A stretch of 64,000 bases of DNA, taken from the NCBI RefSeq assembly GCF_036227125.1, contig NZ_CP109435.1, forward strand, positions 8,866,001 to 8,930,000. The letters run 5' to 3'. The position numbers were made by a program, and so were the translations under genes. The stretch comes from Streptomyces sp. NBC_01485. GTDB lineage: Bacteria; Actinomycetota; Actinomycetes; Streptomycetales; Streptomycetaceae. The notes beneath the pieces are model-generated. The model was not told the DNA's origin, did not search any database, and saw only the letters and a program-made list of their open reading frames with translations. Positions 17,365 to 25,276 of this stretch are shown here, piece after piece; position 1 is the stretch's first letter, and each line of letters begins with the position of its first letter.

Positions 17365-17516
17365 TCCAGGCGCGACCCGGCCCGTGCGCCGCGCTGCCGA
17401 GGTGGCCGAAACGGCGCGCAGGGCTGTCGCGAGCGCTCTCAACTCCCCTGCACCGAAAGAAAGTTGGCCTAGGTTGGTGCACTGATCATCAACGTACCCG
17501 TGCAGGAGGCCTTGCT

Positions 17517-18344
17517 GTGTCCGACTCCACCCCCCAGACCGCCGAGAGCGCCGGAACAACACCCGGCCGGATCGACACGTCCAAGCCGCACTCGGCCCGG
17601 TTCTGGAACTACTTCGTCGGCGGCAAGGACAACTACGAGGTCGACCGGGAGATAGGCGACCACATCAAGGAGATCTTCCCCGGCCTGGTCGACGTCGCGG
17701 TCACCAGCCGGCACTTCCTGGGGCGCGCGGTGCGCCATCTGGCCGGCGAGGTGGGCATCCGTCAGTTCCTGGACGTCGGCACCGGTCTGCCCACCGCCGA
17801 CAACACCCACGAAGTGGCCCAGCGCGTCGCCCCGGACGCCCGGATCGTCTACGTCGACAACGACCCCGTCGTCCTCGCCCATGCGAACGCCCTCCTGACG
17901 AGCACGCCGGAAGGCAGGACCGCCTATCTGGACGCGAACCTCTACGACCCGGAAGCCGTACTGAAAGCCGCCGAGGGCACCCTCGACTTCTCCCGGCCGG
18001 TCGCCCTGATGATCCTCAACACGCTGGGCCACGTCGCCGACTACGAGCAGGGGCGCGACCTGGTCCGGCGACTCATGGCGGGGCTGCCCTCCGGAAGCCA
18101 CCTGGTGATCAGCGACAGCACGGCCACCAGCGAGGGCATGATCGCCGCGTCGAACGCGTACAACGCGAGCGGCGCCGTGCCCTACTACGTGCGCGGCGTC
18201 GACGAGATCGGCGGCTTCTTCGACGGGCTGGAACTGGTGGAACCGGGGATCGTCCAGGTGACGAAGTGGCGCCCGAACCCCGAGGATCCGGCCAACTTCA
18301 CCGCCACCGTCGACGCCTACGGCGGCGTGGGCCGCAAGCCGTAG
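17517..18344 (+). CDS. SAM-dependent methyltransferase, DUF574 family
   Basis: 275 residues. The N-terminal signature IDTSKPHSARFWNYFVGGKD (about 20-39) and the SAM-binding strand QFLDVGTGLPTADNTHEVAQ (about 83-102) identify the S-adenosyl methyltransferase family that is heavily expanded in Streptomyces. VYVDNDPVVLAHA is the acidic ribose-binding end of strand 2. The substrate of these proteins is generally unknown. It starts with a GTG 152 bp after the oxidoreductase and is followed by a strong hairpin, so it is probably a single transcription unit. Confidence 0.9.
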   Translation: MSDSTPQTAESAGTTPGRIDTSKPHSARFWNYFVGGKDNYEVDREIGDHIKEIFPGLVDVAVTSRHFLGRAVRHLAGEVGIRQFLDVGTGLPTADNTHEVAQRVAPDARIVYVDNDPVVLAHANALLTSTPEGRTAYLDANLYDPEAVLKAAEGTLDFSRPVALMILNTLGHVADYEQGRDLVRRLMAGLPSGSHLVISDSTATSEGMIAASNAYNASGAVPYYVRGVDEIGGFFDGLELVEPGIVQVTKWRPNPEDPANFTATVDAYGGVGRKP

Positions 18345-18358
18345 CCGCAGTCGCCGCC

Positions 18359-18380
18359 GGGCCCCGGATCACCGGGGCCC
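18359..18380 (+). terminator. Hairpin terminator after the DUF574 methyltransferase gene
   Basis: GGGCCCCGG-ATCA-CCGGGGCCC is a perfect 9-bp stem with a 4-base loop, 15 bp after the stop at 18344. There is no T-tract, as is usual for Streptomyces terminators. Confidence 0.75.
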
Positions 18381-18420
18381 GATCCTGGTGCCCCCGCACC
18401 CCGGCCCGGATACTGGGCGC

Positions 18421-18741
18421 ATGGGATTCGCCGTCTTCATGACCTTGCCCGGGCTCGTCATCCTCCTCACCGCCGTGGCCTTCGCCGACCAGTTGTTCCT
18501 CCGCGTCGGCCGGGCCGGACTGCTGCCCTGGCGCAACAGCGCCCGACAGGGCCAGATATCGGCGACCGGCTTCGAGCAACTCCACGCGACGTTCTCCCCG
18601 GGCAAACAGAGCGAACTCAAGGAACGCCAGTCCGCCCTGCTGATGCGCGACGACGAGGAAGACGGCGCACCGCCCCACCGGACGACGGTGGACCTGGAGG
18701 GCGGCATCGCGGTCATCCGGCTGCCTCGGACCGGGCGGTAG
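18421..18741 (+). CDS. Small membrane-anchored protein, DUF6191 family
   Basis: 106 residues. One N-terminal transmembrane segment (FMTLPGLVILLTAVAFADQL) is followed by a conserved cytoplasmic part containing LPWRNSARQGQISATGFEQL and an acidic DDEEDGAP tract. This arrangement is a recurrent Streptomyces small protein of unknown role. I took the ATG at 18421 because the membrane segment begins there and an upstream in-frame start would fall in the terminator-proximal region. It is convergent with the acyl-CoA oxidase gene. Confidence 0.75.
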   Translation: MGFAVFMTLPGLVILLTAVAFADQLFLRVGRAGLLPWRNSARQGQISATGFEQLHATFSPGKQSELKERQSALLMRDDEEDGAPPHRTTVDLEGGIAVIRLPRTGR

Positions 18742-18780
18742 CGGGGCCGAGGCAGACCAGTGCGGCGTCCCCTCGCTCCG

Positions 18781-20679
18781 TCACGAGCCGCTGCTCTGTA
18801 TCAGGGGAAGGGAGTCGAGGTATTCGGGCGGGAGGTCGAACGCGTCGGTGAGAGTGGTGAGGTGGGGGTGGAGGCTGTGGGTGAGGGCGTCGATGGCGGC
18901 GGGGAACTGGCGGACGTCGTCGGGGGTGATGTGGTTGTCGGCGAGGAGGGTGCCGGTGTGGGGGGTGAGTTGGGTGAGGAGGTAGAGGGTGGTGAGTTCG
19001 GTGAGGAGTCGGTGCGTGGGCTGATGGCTGGTGCGGGCGAGGGTCGCCAGCAGGGCGTCGGCCGCACGGACGATGGTGTGGGCGCGGGCCCTCTGGAGAG
19101 CGGGCGTGGACGCCGTGTTCCAGCGGGCCTGGGGGTCGCGGGAGGGGCCGTTGCGGAGGGCGTCGCGGGCCTGGGTGTGGAAGGCGTGCTCGGTGTGGGC
19201 CAGGAGGTCGCGGAGGTGGCGGGGGCTGGTGAGGTCGGGCGGGCCGGGGTCGGCGAGGGGCGCGGCCGGTGGGTGGTGGAGGAGTTCGGCGGCCGCCTTG
19301 GTGCTGATGAGGAGGTTGTCGCCCTCGGCGGTGATGGTCCCTTCGACGTACTCGGGAAACCCGGCGAGCAGGTTGGCGGGCAGCAGACCCTGCGCACCGC
19401 AGCGTTCCCGCGCTTCGAGGGTGATCGAGCGGGCCTGCCAGGTGATCCAGGCCTTGGTGAGGGCGATGAGGCGTTCGACGTCGTCGCGGTCGTCGGCGGT
19501 GTGGCGGCTCCACTCGGTGGTGAGGGAGCGGTGGAGCACGGTCATGGCATAGGTCGTGGCGACGGCCTCGAGGAGCCTGCTGTGGTGGGTGCGATGGGTG
19601 TTGACGGGGACGCGCTGACCGGGCCGGGATCCGCTGACATGGCGCTGGTCGCCGTACCGGACGGCGATCGCGAGAGCGGCCCGTGACGCGCCGATCGCCG
19701 CCGCGCTCATGCAGAGTTTGCCGGCGGTGACCCGGGCGATGGACGTCAGGAAGCGCTTACGGCGGTTGCCGAGGACGCTGGTGAGGGTGTTGTCGGGGTT
19801 CAGCCGCCCGTGCTCGCCCTGGAGGAGCGCCCGACGGGGGAGGGGGAGACGGTCGAACGAGGTGAGGCAGTGGTCGACGGGGGCGTTCGGGCGGAGCGGG
19901 AGAGGCGTGACGCTGATGTGCGGCAAGGGCCCGTCGTGGTCGGTGAGAGGCGTCAGGAAGAGGAAGACGCCCTGATCGCGGCCGTCGATGAGGAGCCGGG
20001 CGGCGACGACGGCGGACTTGGGGCCGCCGAGGGTGCTGGTGTTGGGCATGAACTTGGCCGCGCCGGGGTGGGGCGTGTGGAGGACGAAGCCGCCGGTCTC
20101 GGGGTCGAGGTGGGCGGTGGTCTCCAGCGCGGGGGCGTCGTTGCCGTGGTCGACCTCGGTGCACAGGAAGGTGCCGATGCGTCGGAGCGAGGTGAACTCG
20201 GTGAGGTCTCTCGGGGCGTTGTCGTCGTGGTCGAGGAGACTGCCGAGGAACAGGTTGTAGTGGATGCTGGCCACGGTGGTCAGCCCGCCGCCCCCGTCGA
20301 CGATCGCGGCCCATTCGTGCAGGCCGGTGAGGAGGGCAGGGTCGGTGGCGAGGGACTCGGGGTCGTCGAGGGCGCCGTTGACCAGGCGCAACCGGGCGTA
20401 AGCCTGGGCGGCACGCTGCTCGGGGCTCAGGTCGGGCTGATGACGGAAGGTGCCCCGGCCGATCAGCCGACGCCATGGCGCGTGGACCCGTTCCCGCTCA
20501 CCGTCCTGGTCGAACAGCAGCCGCGTCAGTTCGCGGGCGGTCACGGCGTCGGCCCGCACCGAGTCGTCGGGCGGCGGACCGGGAGTGGCCGGGTCCGGCC
20601 GGGACGACTGGCCCGGTACGTGATCGGCCCGCTGCGCCCCCCTGGGGCGCTCTCCGCTGTGGAATGCCAGAAGGGCCAT
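18781..20679 (-). CDS. aco: Acyl-CoA oxidase, probable avenolide-type butenolide biosynthesis enzyme
   Basis: 632 residues, the length of acyl-CoA oxidases rather than the 380-residue dehydrogenases. FAD/acyl-CoA fold elements include GTFLCTEVDHGND (about 173-185), HPGAAKFMPNTSTLGGPKS and the oxidase-type C-terminal helices. In S. avermitilis the acyl-CoA oxidase gene aco, divergent from receptor avaR1 and followed by P450 cyp17, is required for the hormone avenolide. The same order occurs here: aco (this gene), a TetR receptor, a P450 and a second TetR. An ARE-like site lies 62-89 bp upstream. The enzyme family is sure; the exact butenolide is inferred from synteny. Confidence 0.85.
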   Translation of the reverse strand: MALLAFHSGERPRGAQRADHVPGQSSRPDPATPGPPPDDSVRADAVTARELTRLLFDQDGERERVHAPWRRLIGRGTFRHQPDLSPEQRAAQAYARLRLVNGALDDPESLATDPALLTGLHEWAAIVDGGGGLTTVASIHYNLFLGSLLDHDDNAPRDLTEFTSLRRIGTFLCTEVDHGNDAPALETTAHLDPETGGFVLHTPHPGAAKFMPNTSTLGGPKSAVVAARLLIDGRDQGVFLFLTPLTDHDGPLPHISVTPLPLRPNAPVDHCLTSFDRLPLPRRALLQGEHGRLNPDNTLTSVLGNRRKRFLTSIARVTAGKLCMSAAAIGASRAALAIAVRYGDQRHVSGSRPGQRVPVNTHRTHHSRLLEAVATTYAMTVLHRSLTTEWSRHTADDRDDVERLIALTKAWITWQARSITLEARERCGAQGLLPANLLAGFPEYVEGTITAEGDNLLISTKAAAELLHHPPAAPLADPGPPDLTSPRHLRDLLAHTEHAFHTQARDALRNGPSRDPQARWNTASTPALQRARAHTIVRAADALLATLARTSHQPTHRLLTELTTLYLLTQLTPHTGTLLADNHITPDDVRQFPAAIDALTHSLHPHLTTLTDAFDLPPEYLDSLPLIQSSGS

Positions 20680-20740
20680 GACCCTCTCCCCCCGTTGTCG
20701 CAGATCCGGAAGCTGGAAGTCTGGATGTGCAGTGAGCCAG

Positions 20741-20768
20741 AAGATACGGACCTTCCGGTTTTCTTATC
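20741..20768 (-). promoter_or_regulatory. ARE-like autoregulator receptor site in the aco promoter
   Basis: The plus strand reads AAGATACGGACCTTC followed by CGGTTTTCTTATC. A partly palindromic AAGATAC...CGGTTTTC site with 15 bases before CGGT is the form bound by gamma-butyrolactone/butenolide receptor repressors. The same spacing occurs at 23324-23348 and 20997-21023. It lies 62 bp upstream of the aco start, where a bound receptor would block transcription. Confidence 0.65.
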
Positions 20769-20996
20769 AAGTCAGAAATCGGCAAACCACGGTCGCGCCG
20801 CTGGCGGGTTTTGAGGGGTCCCTGTGCCACGAGAGCAGGGACGATGCGCCCGGTGCGGCCGGTGGCCGGGAGGAAGACGGGAGGTGGCAGGGGAACTCCA
20901 TCCGGTATTCCGGGCTCTGCCGCTCGTGAGTGCCGACGGAAACGCCGGGAGGGCGGCGGGCGGCCAGGTGGGGGCGGTGGTGCCCGGGAGGTGGCA

Positions 20997-21023
20997 GGAG
21001 ACAGACCTCCCGGTATATTTTCC
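20997..21023 (+). promoter_or_regulatory. ARE-like site upstream of the receptor regulator gene
   Basis: AGGAGACAGACCTCC is followed by CGGTATATTTTCC. It keeps the GACCTNC-CGGT core of the 20741 site and the same 15-base lead before CGGT. It sits 40 bp before the GTG of the TetR gene at 21063, so the receptor probably represses itself here. The arms are less symmetrical than in the other two sites. Confidence 0.55.
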
Positions 21024-21062
21024 GGAGCCGGAATCACGGGGAGCTACCTCGGAGGTGGGGGC

Positions 21063-21746
21063 GTGGCGCTGCAGGAACGGGCCGTACGGACGAGGCGGGC
21101 AGTCCTCGTCGCGGCCGCGGCGGTGTTCGCGGAAGTCGGATACGAGGCGGCGACGATCGCGGAGATCCTGTCCCGGGCCGGGGTGACCAAGGGGGCCCTC
21201 TACTTCCATTTCTCCTCCAAGGAGGAGCTCGCGCAGGCGGTGCTGGCCAGTCAGCTGGAGGCCGTTCCGCCCGTGCCGGTAAGGGAGTTGCTGCTCCAGC
21301 AGGGACTGGACGAGGCGTTCGTGCTGGCCCATCTGCTGTCCGTGGGCGATCCGCTGGTCCAGGGAAGCATCCGGCTGACGGTGGACCAAGGCGTGCCCAG
21401 CGACAAGCTGGACCGGCGGCTGCCGATGAGCGGGTGGATCGCGCACAACGCCGACGTGCTGGGACGGGCGAAGGCGAAGGGCGAACTGCTCCCGCATGTC
21501 GACGTGGCCGCCGCCGCCCGCATGTTCGTGGGGGCGTTCACGGGCGTGCAGGTGCTGTCCAAGATCATGACGGGTCACGCGGATCTGCCGGAGCGGGTGG
21601 CGGACCTCCAGCGGCACCTGATGGCCGGCGTCGCGGTGCCGGCGGTGCTGCTGCAACTCGACACGGCCGCGGACCGGGGGGCCAGGGTCTACGAGGAGGC
21701 CATGAAGGCCAGTTGGGGAGAGGACGAGACACAAGCGGCCGGGTGA
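21063..21746 (+). CDS. avaR1: TetR-family butenolide/gamma-butyrolactone receptor-like regulator
   Basis: 227 residues. The N-terminal DNA-binding domain reads RAVRTRRAVLVAAAAVFAEV then IAEILSRAGVTKGALYFHF (about 36-54), which is the ArpA/ScbR/AvaR receptor signature with the invariant GALYFHFSSKEELA. The C-terminal half is the hydrophobic ligand pocket. The GTG at 21063 has GGAGG seven bases upstream; longer frames run through the promoter. It is divergent from aco with two ARE-like sites between them, as avaR1 is in S. avermitilis. It likely senses the hormone made by aco and the P450. The symbol is given by synteny, not by alignment. Confidence 0.85.
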   Translation: MALQERAVRTRRAVLVAAAAVFAEVGYEAATIAEILSRAGVTKGALYFHFSSKEELAQAVLASQLEAVPPVPVRELLLQQGLDEAFVLAHLLSVGDPLVQGSIRLTVDQGVPSDKLDRRLPMSGWIAHNADVLGRAKAKGELLPHVDVAAAARMFVGAFTGVQVLSKIMTGHADLPERVADLQRHLMAGVAVPAVLLQLDTAADRGARVYEEAMKASWGEDETQAAG

Positions 21747-21977
21747 CCGCCGCACGGGCGGGACCGGTCGTCGCGTGGCGGACCGGCGTCCTGCGGTGGC
21801 CGGCGTCCTGTGGTGGTGAGGCGGTGGTTGGGTGCGGGGCGGCCGGGGGAGTGGTGTGGGGTGAACGGTCGTTCGGGACGTCGTCGTGCGTTCCCGGCGG
21901 GAGGGCGGGGAGAAGCCCCTCTCTCCCGGGCGAGCGCACAGGCCGATGTGTGTAGGACGAACTCGGGGAGTACGACG

Positions 21978-23225
21978 ATGGATACGACTGCCTGCCCTTA
22001 CACCCTGGACGTGACGGGGCGCGATCTCGCCGCGGAGGCGGCGATGCTGCGAGCTCAAGGACCGGCTGTCCAGGTGGAGTTGCCGGGCGGTGTGGTGGCC
22101 TGGGCGGTGGTGCGGCAGCAGTACGTGGAGCGGCTGCTGACCGATTCCCGGGTGTCGAAGGACGCGCGCCGCCACTGGCCCGAGTTCATCGAGGGGAGAA
22201 TCACCGAGGAGTGGCCGCTGTATCCGTGGGTGGCGAACGAGAACATGCTGTTCGCCTACGGTGCCTCGCACACCCGGCTGCGCCGCCTGGTGGCGGGGGC
22301 GTTCACCGCGCGGCGCTCGGAGGCGATGCGGCCGCGGGTAGCGCAACTCGCGGGCGAACTCGTCGACGGGCTGGCCGACGGGCTCGCGGCGGCCGACCCG
22401 GGTGCGCCGATCGACCTGCGCGCCACGTACGCCGAGCTGCTGCCCATGCGCGTGATCTGTGAACTCTTCGGGGTGGCGCAGGGCGAGGCCACCGACGCCC
22501 TGTGCGCGGCGCTGCACAAGGTGTTCGGTACGACGATCAGCGGGCAGGAGATCGAGGCGGCACGGCTGGAGGCCTTCGCCTTGCTGTCGGAGCTGGTGAA
22601 GGCCAAACGGGCCGAACCCGGCGACGATCTGACGTCGTTGCTGATCGAGGCACGCGACCAGGACGACCGGCTCAGCGAGGAAGAACTGCTGGGCACCCTC
22701 TTCCTCATGATCGCCGGGGGGCAGGACACCACCGCCGCCCTGATCACCAACGCGGTCGGGGCGCTGCTGCGGTGGCCCGAGCAGTTGGAGCACGTGCGGG
22801 CGGGCCGGGCGACCTGGCACGACGTGGCAGCCGAGGCGATGCGGGTGCACACCCCCGGGGCGTACTCGCCGATGCGGTTCGCCGTCGAGGACATCGACCT
22901 GGACGGCGTGCTGATCCGCAAGGGCGAGGCCATCCTCGTCTCCTTCGCCGCAGGCGGCCGGGACCCCGAGCGCTACGGACCGCACGCCGACCGGTTCGAC
23001 GTACTGCGCACGGACCGCGACAGCCTCGGCTTCGGCCACGGACCGCACCGCTGCATGGGAGCCCCGCTCGCCGGGGTGGAGGCGGAGAGCGCCTTCGCCG
23101 CGCTCTTCGAACGCTTCCCCCGGATGGAACTCGCCTGCGAGCCGACGGAACTCCAGCCGCTGCCCAGCTTCCTGATGAACAGCTACCGCTCGCTGCCCGT
23201 GCTGCTCGCCCCCGCACACGTCTGA
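21978..23225 (+). CDS. cyp17: Cytochrome P450, probable butenolide hydroxylase
   Basis: 415 residues. P450 landmarks: I-helix AGGQDTTAAL (about 238-247), ExxR as EAMR (about 280), and the haem-binding loop FGHGPHRCMGA (about 350-360) with its Cys ligand. The ATG at 21978 has GGGGAG seven bases upstream. In S. avermitilis cyp17 between the two receptor genes installs a hydroxyl in avenolide; the position here is the same. No ferredoxin gene is adjacent, so electrons come from elsewhere. The function is inferred from synteny; the enzyme class is certain. Confidence 0.85.
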   Translation: MDTTACPYTLDVTGRDLAAEAAMLRAQGPAVQVELPGGVVAWAVVRQQYVERLLTDSRVSKDARRHWPEFIEGRITEEWPLYPWVANENMLFAYGASHTRLRRLVAGAFTARRSEAMRPRVAQLAGELVDGLADGLAAADPGAPIDLRATYAELLPMRVICELFGVAQGEATDALCAALHKVFGTTISGQEIEAARLEAFALLSELVKAKRAEPGDDLTSLLIEARDQDDRLSEEELLGTLFLMIAGGQDTTAALITNAVGALLRWPEQLEHVRAGRATWHDVAAEAMRVHTPGAYSPMRFAVEDIDLDGVLIRKGEAILVSFAAGGRDPERYGPHADRFDVLRTDRDSLGFGHGPHRCMGAPLAGVEAESAFAALFERFPRMELACEPTELQPLPSFLMNSYRSLPVLLAPAHV

Positions 23226-23323
23226 CCAGGTGACCAGGGGGACGTGTCTCCCCTCCCGTCCCCCTCCCCCGCCGGAGAGGATTTCGGCCCTCGCCCCTGG
23301 CGTTGCTGGGCGTCGGCCGCGCC

Positions 23324-23348
23324 AAAGATACCGAACGCGCGGTTTACC
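23324..23348 (+). promoter_or_regulatory. ARE-like site upstream of the second TetR regulator
   Basis: AAAGATACCGAACGCG is followed by CGGTTTACC. The AAGATAC arm and 15-base spacing before CGGT are identical to the aco promoter site, and the pattern is more symmetrical here (GATACCG against CGGTTTAC). It lies about 97 bp before the ATG at 23445, so the second regulator also appears to be under receptor control. Confidence 0.65.
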
Positions 23349-23444
23349 GCAGGGTGTTCCTGGTGGGATGCTCTCCACGTTTCGGCGGGGCGCGGGGCGT
23401 GGCCTCGCGTGGTCCGTCCAGGCCGGGTGGGGGAGGAAACCACG

Positions 23445-24089
23445 ATGGTCAGACAGGCACGGGCGGTGCGCACACGCCAGTCCCTCGTCCGTGCGGCGGC
23501 CGAGGTGTTCGCCGCCGAGGGCTACGCCAGGGCGTCCCTGCCCGCCATCAGCGCACGGGCCGGTGTGAGCACCGGGGCCCTGCACTTCCACTTCGCCAGC
23601 AAGGACGACCTCGCCGGTGCGGTGGAGAGGGCGGCGGCGGACTCCGTGGAGGAACTGGCGGAGGGCTGCCGCAGCGGGGCGGACACGCTGCTCCAGTCAC
23701 TCGTGCACATGGCGAGCAGCCTGCTGCTGGCGGTGGTCGCCGATCCCGTGATCAGGGCGGGCTTCCGGCTGAGTGGCGACCCGTCCCGCAAGAACGGGGT
23801 GCAGATACTGCGCTGGTGGCAGGTGTGGGTGCACGATCTCGTCGTACAGGCGCAGCGCGAGGGGGAGCTCGCGCAGGACGTCTCGGTCGACGCGGCGACT
23901 ACCGTGATCGTGGCCGCGACGGCCGGATTCGAGGTGCTGGGCGCGGCGGACCGCGAGTGGCTCTCGGTGGAGCGCATGACGCAGTTATGGACCTTCGTCC
24001 TGCCGAGACTGGCGGCCGAGCCGATCCCCGACCCGGCGTTGCTCCTGTCGGAGATCCGCACGGCGGCCGTGGACGAACAGGCGGAATAA
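23445..24089 (+). CDS. Second TetR-family autoregulator receptor homologue
   Basis: 214 residues. The head region QARAVRTRQSLVRAAAEVFA and then ISARAGVSTGALHFHFASKD is of the same ArpA/AvaR class as the regulator at 21063, with the Tyr of GALYFHF changed to His. The ligand-domain Trp conserved in the class may be that in LRWWQVWVHDLV (about 127-138). The ATG at 23445 follows GGGAGG at 23431-23436. A TTA codon at 23985-23987 (QLWTF) makes translation likely bldA-dependent. Loci of this type usually pair a true receptor with a pseudo-receptor that binds antibiotics or other signals; this could be the latter. Confidence 0.83.
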   Translation: MVRQARAVRTRQSLVRAAAEVFAAEGYARASLPAISARAGVSTGALHFHFASKDDLAGAVERAAADSVEELAEGCRSGADTLLQSLVHMASSLLLAVVADPVIRAGFRLSGDPSRKNGVQILRWWQVWVHDLVVQAQREGELAQDVSVDAATTVIVAATAGFEVLGAADREWLSVERMTQLWTFVLPRLAAEPIPDPALLLSEIRTAAVDEQAE

Positions 24090-24273
24090 GAACGCCGTAA
24101 CACCCGAACGCCGGTAGGTCGCTAGGCCGGTGAACGGTCAGCCGATGTTGCCTGGGCGCCCGTGCACCGCTTCCCCTTGTCGCCGTTGTTCCCCTTGGGT
24201 GATTTCGATGCCTGTGTGTGGCGCGGGCGCTCGTCCTGCCGTACCCGGAGGTCACCGGCGCCCGGCCGTCCGC

Positions 24274-24741
24274 TCATCTGCCGCCGGGCGGTGCGCAACC
24301 GGCGGAATCCACACGGCGTAGATCACGGAGTGGCTCCGGGATCCGTCTGGGCTGGCCGTCGTCGAGCAGAGCTCGCAGCAGCTCCTCGTCCTCGGGGCCG
24401 AGACCGGAGACGAAGCGGGCCAGGACCGTTCCGCGGTTCGCGTCCTTGTCCAGCTCGGCGTGCATGCGACGGGCCGTCAGACCGGGCGGGTCCTGGGCCG
24501 GGGCGTAGGCATAGCCACGGCCCGCGAAGACGCGGGTGACCGTGCCCTTGGCATGCAGACGCGTCAGGATCGTCGTCACCGTCGTGCGAGCCAGGCCCCC
24601 GCCCAGCGCACCCTGCACCGCGACCGGAGTGAGGGGCGCGTCTGCGGCCCAGAGCGCGGCCAGGACACTCGCTTCCAGCTCACCCGCGGGCCGACGCTCC
24701 GCCCGCCCGCCGCCCGACCGCTCTCCGGGTCCCTCTGCCAT
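24274..24741 (-). CDS. BlaI/MecI/CopY-family transcriptional repressor
   Basis: 155 residues. A winged helix spans about 18-90: ELEASVLAALWAADAPLTPV, then TTVTTILTRLHAKGTVTRVF, which is the recognition helix and wing of BlaI-type repressors. The C-terminal dimerisation part (SGLGPEDEELLRALLDD) is short. These repressors are typically inactivated by a partner M56 peptidase; none is adjacent here. Symmetrical elements at 24794-24818, upstream of the start, are likely its own operator. Targets are unknown. Confidence 0.85.
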   Translation of the reverse strand: MAEGPGERSGGGRAERRPAGELEASVLAALWAADAPLTPVAVQGALGGGLARTTVTTILTRLHAKGTVTRVFAGRGYAYAPAQDPPGLTARRMHAELDKDANRGTVLARFVSGLGPEDEELLRALLDDGQPRRIPEPLRDLRRVDSAGCAPPGGR

Positions 24742-24793
24742 GGAAACGCTCCTCGGCGCTCTTTTCGTCTTCGTCTGCGAAGCAGTAAACCGT

Positions 24794-24818
24794 CTACGGG
24801 GTTGTAGTCACCATGACT
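24794..24818 (-). promoter_or_regulatory. Putative BlaI-type operator
   Basis: Two overlapping inverted repeats lie 53-77 bp upstream of the BlaI-type gene: CTAC-N6-GTAG at 24794-24807 and AGTCA-CCA-TGACT at 24806-24818. BlaI repressors recognise TAC/GTA-containing dyads, so these fit autoregulation. The rest of the 535-bp gap to the MFS gene at 25277 holds a coding-like but open-ended stretch on the minus strand (about 24840-24990) and the 76-bp tandem repeat; I see no intact gene in it. Confidence 0.4.
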
Positions 24819-25060
24819 GTAGCCCGCACGGTGGCCGGTGCGATATTCGCCGTCTTGCCCGGAGACGCCTCGACGGCGTACACCCGGATCGCCGGCGGCG
24901 GTCCGCTCCGGCGGGATCGCCTCGGCCAGGGCGAACCGGCCCTCGACCGGGCACTCCAGCAGGCGGCGCGCCAGGGGTCCTAGCGGCACGTCAGGGTTCC
25001 TGGCGGAGGCGTCGCACAACCGCGATGCGTGTCGCGTCGGCTTCGTCCCGGACCCGTGCG

Positions 25061-25212
25061 GTCCGGTGGGCAGGAGAAGACCGGCGGCGGGTCGTTGCTC
25101 CGGCTCGCGGACACGCTCACGATCGAGCCGGGGCGTGTCCGGTGGGCAGGAGAGGACCGGCGGCGGGTCGTTGCTCCGGCTCGCGGACACGCTCACGATC
25201 GAGCCGGGGCGG
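25061..25212 (+). repeat. 76-bp tandem duplication (two copies)
   Basis: The block beginning GTCCGGTGGGCAGGAGA at 25061 recurs at 25137 with a period of exactly 76 bp. The copies differ at only about two positions (AAGA/AGGA near the front and the final base). The unit is not a multiple of three and lies between a repressor gene and the MFS gene, ending 65 bp before the MFS start. It looks like a recent slippage or recombination duplication. Confidence 0.92.
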
Positions 25213-25276
25213 CCGCCCGGCGCAGTCGCGGATGAATTCGGTTGCGGCGGGGCGGCGAGCCCGGTGAGGTTGCTCC

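Noticed and set aside
24095..24120. A fourth ARE-like site after the second TetR gene
   Set aside because: A CGGT is present but the AAGATAC arm is absent and spacing is shifted; it faces no autoregulator-type gene.
25061..25212. CRISPR-like or attachment-site repeat
   Set aside because: There are only two copies, directly adjacent, with no spacer and no cas or integrase gene near.
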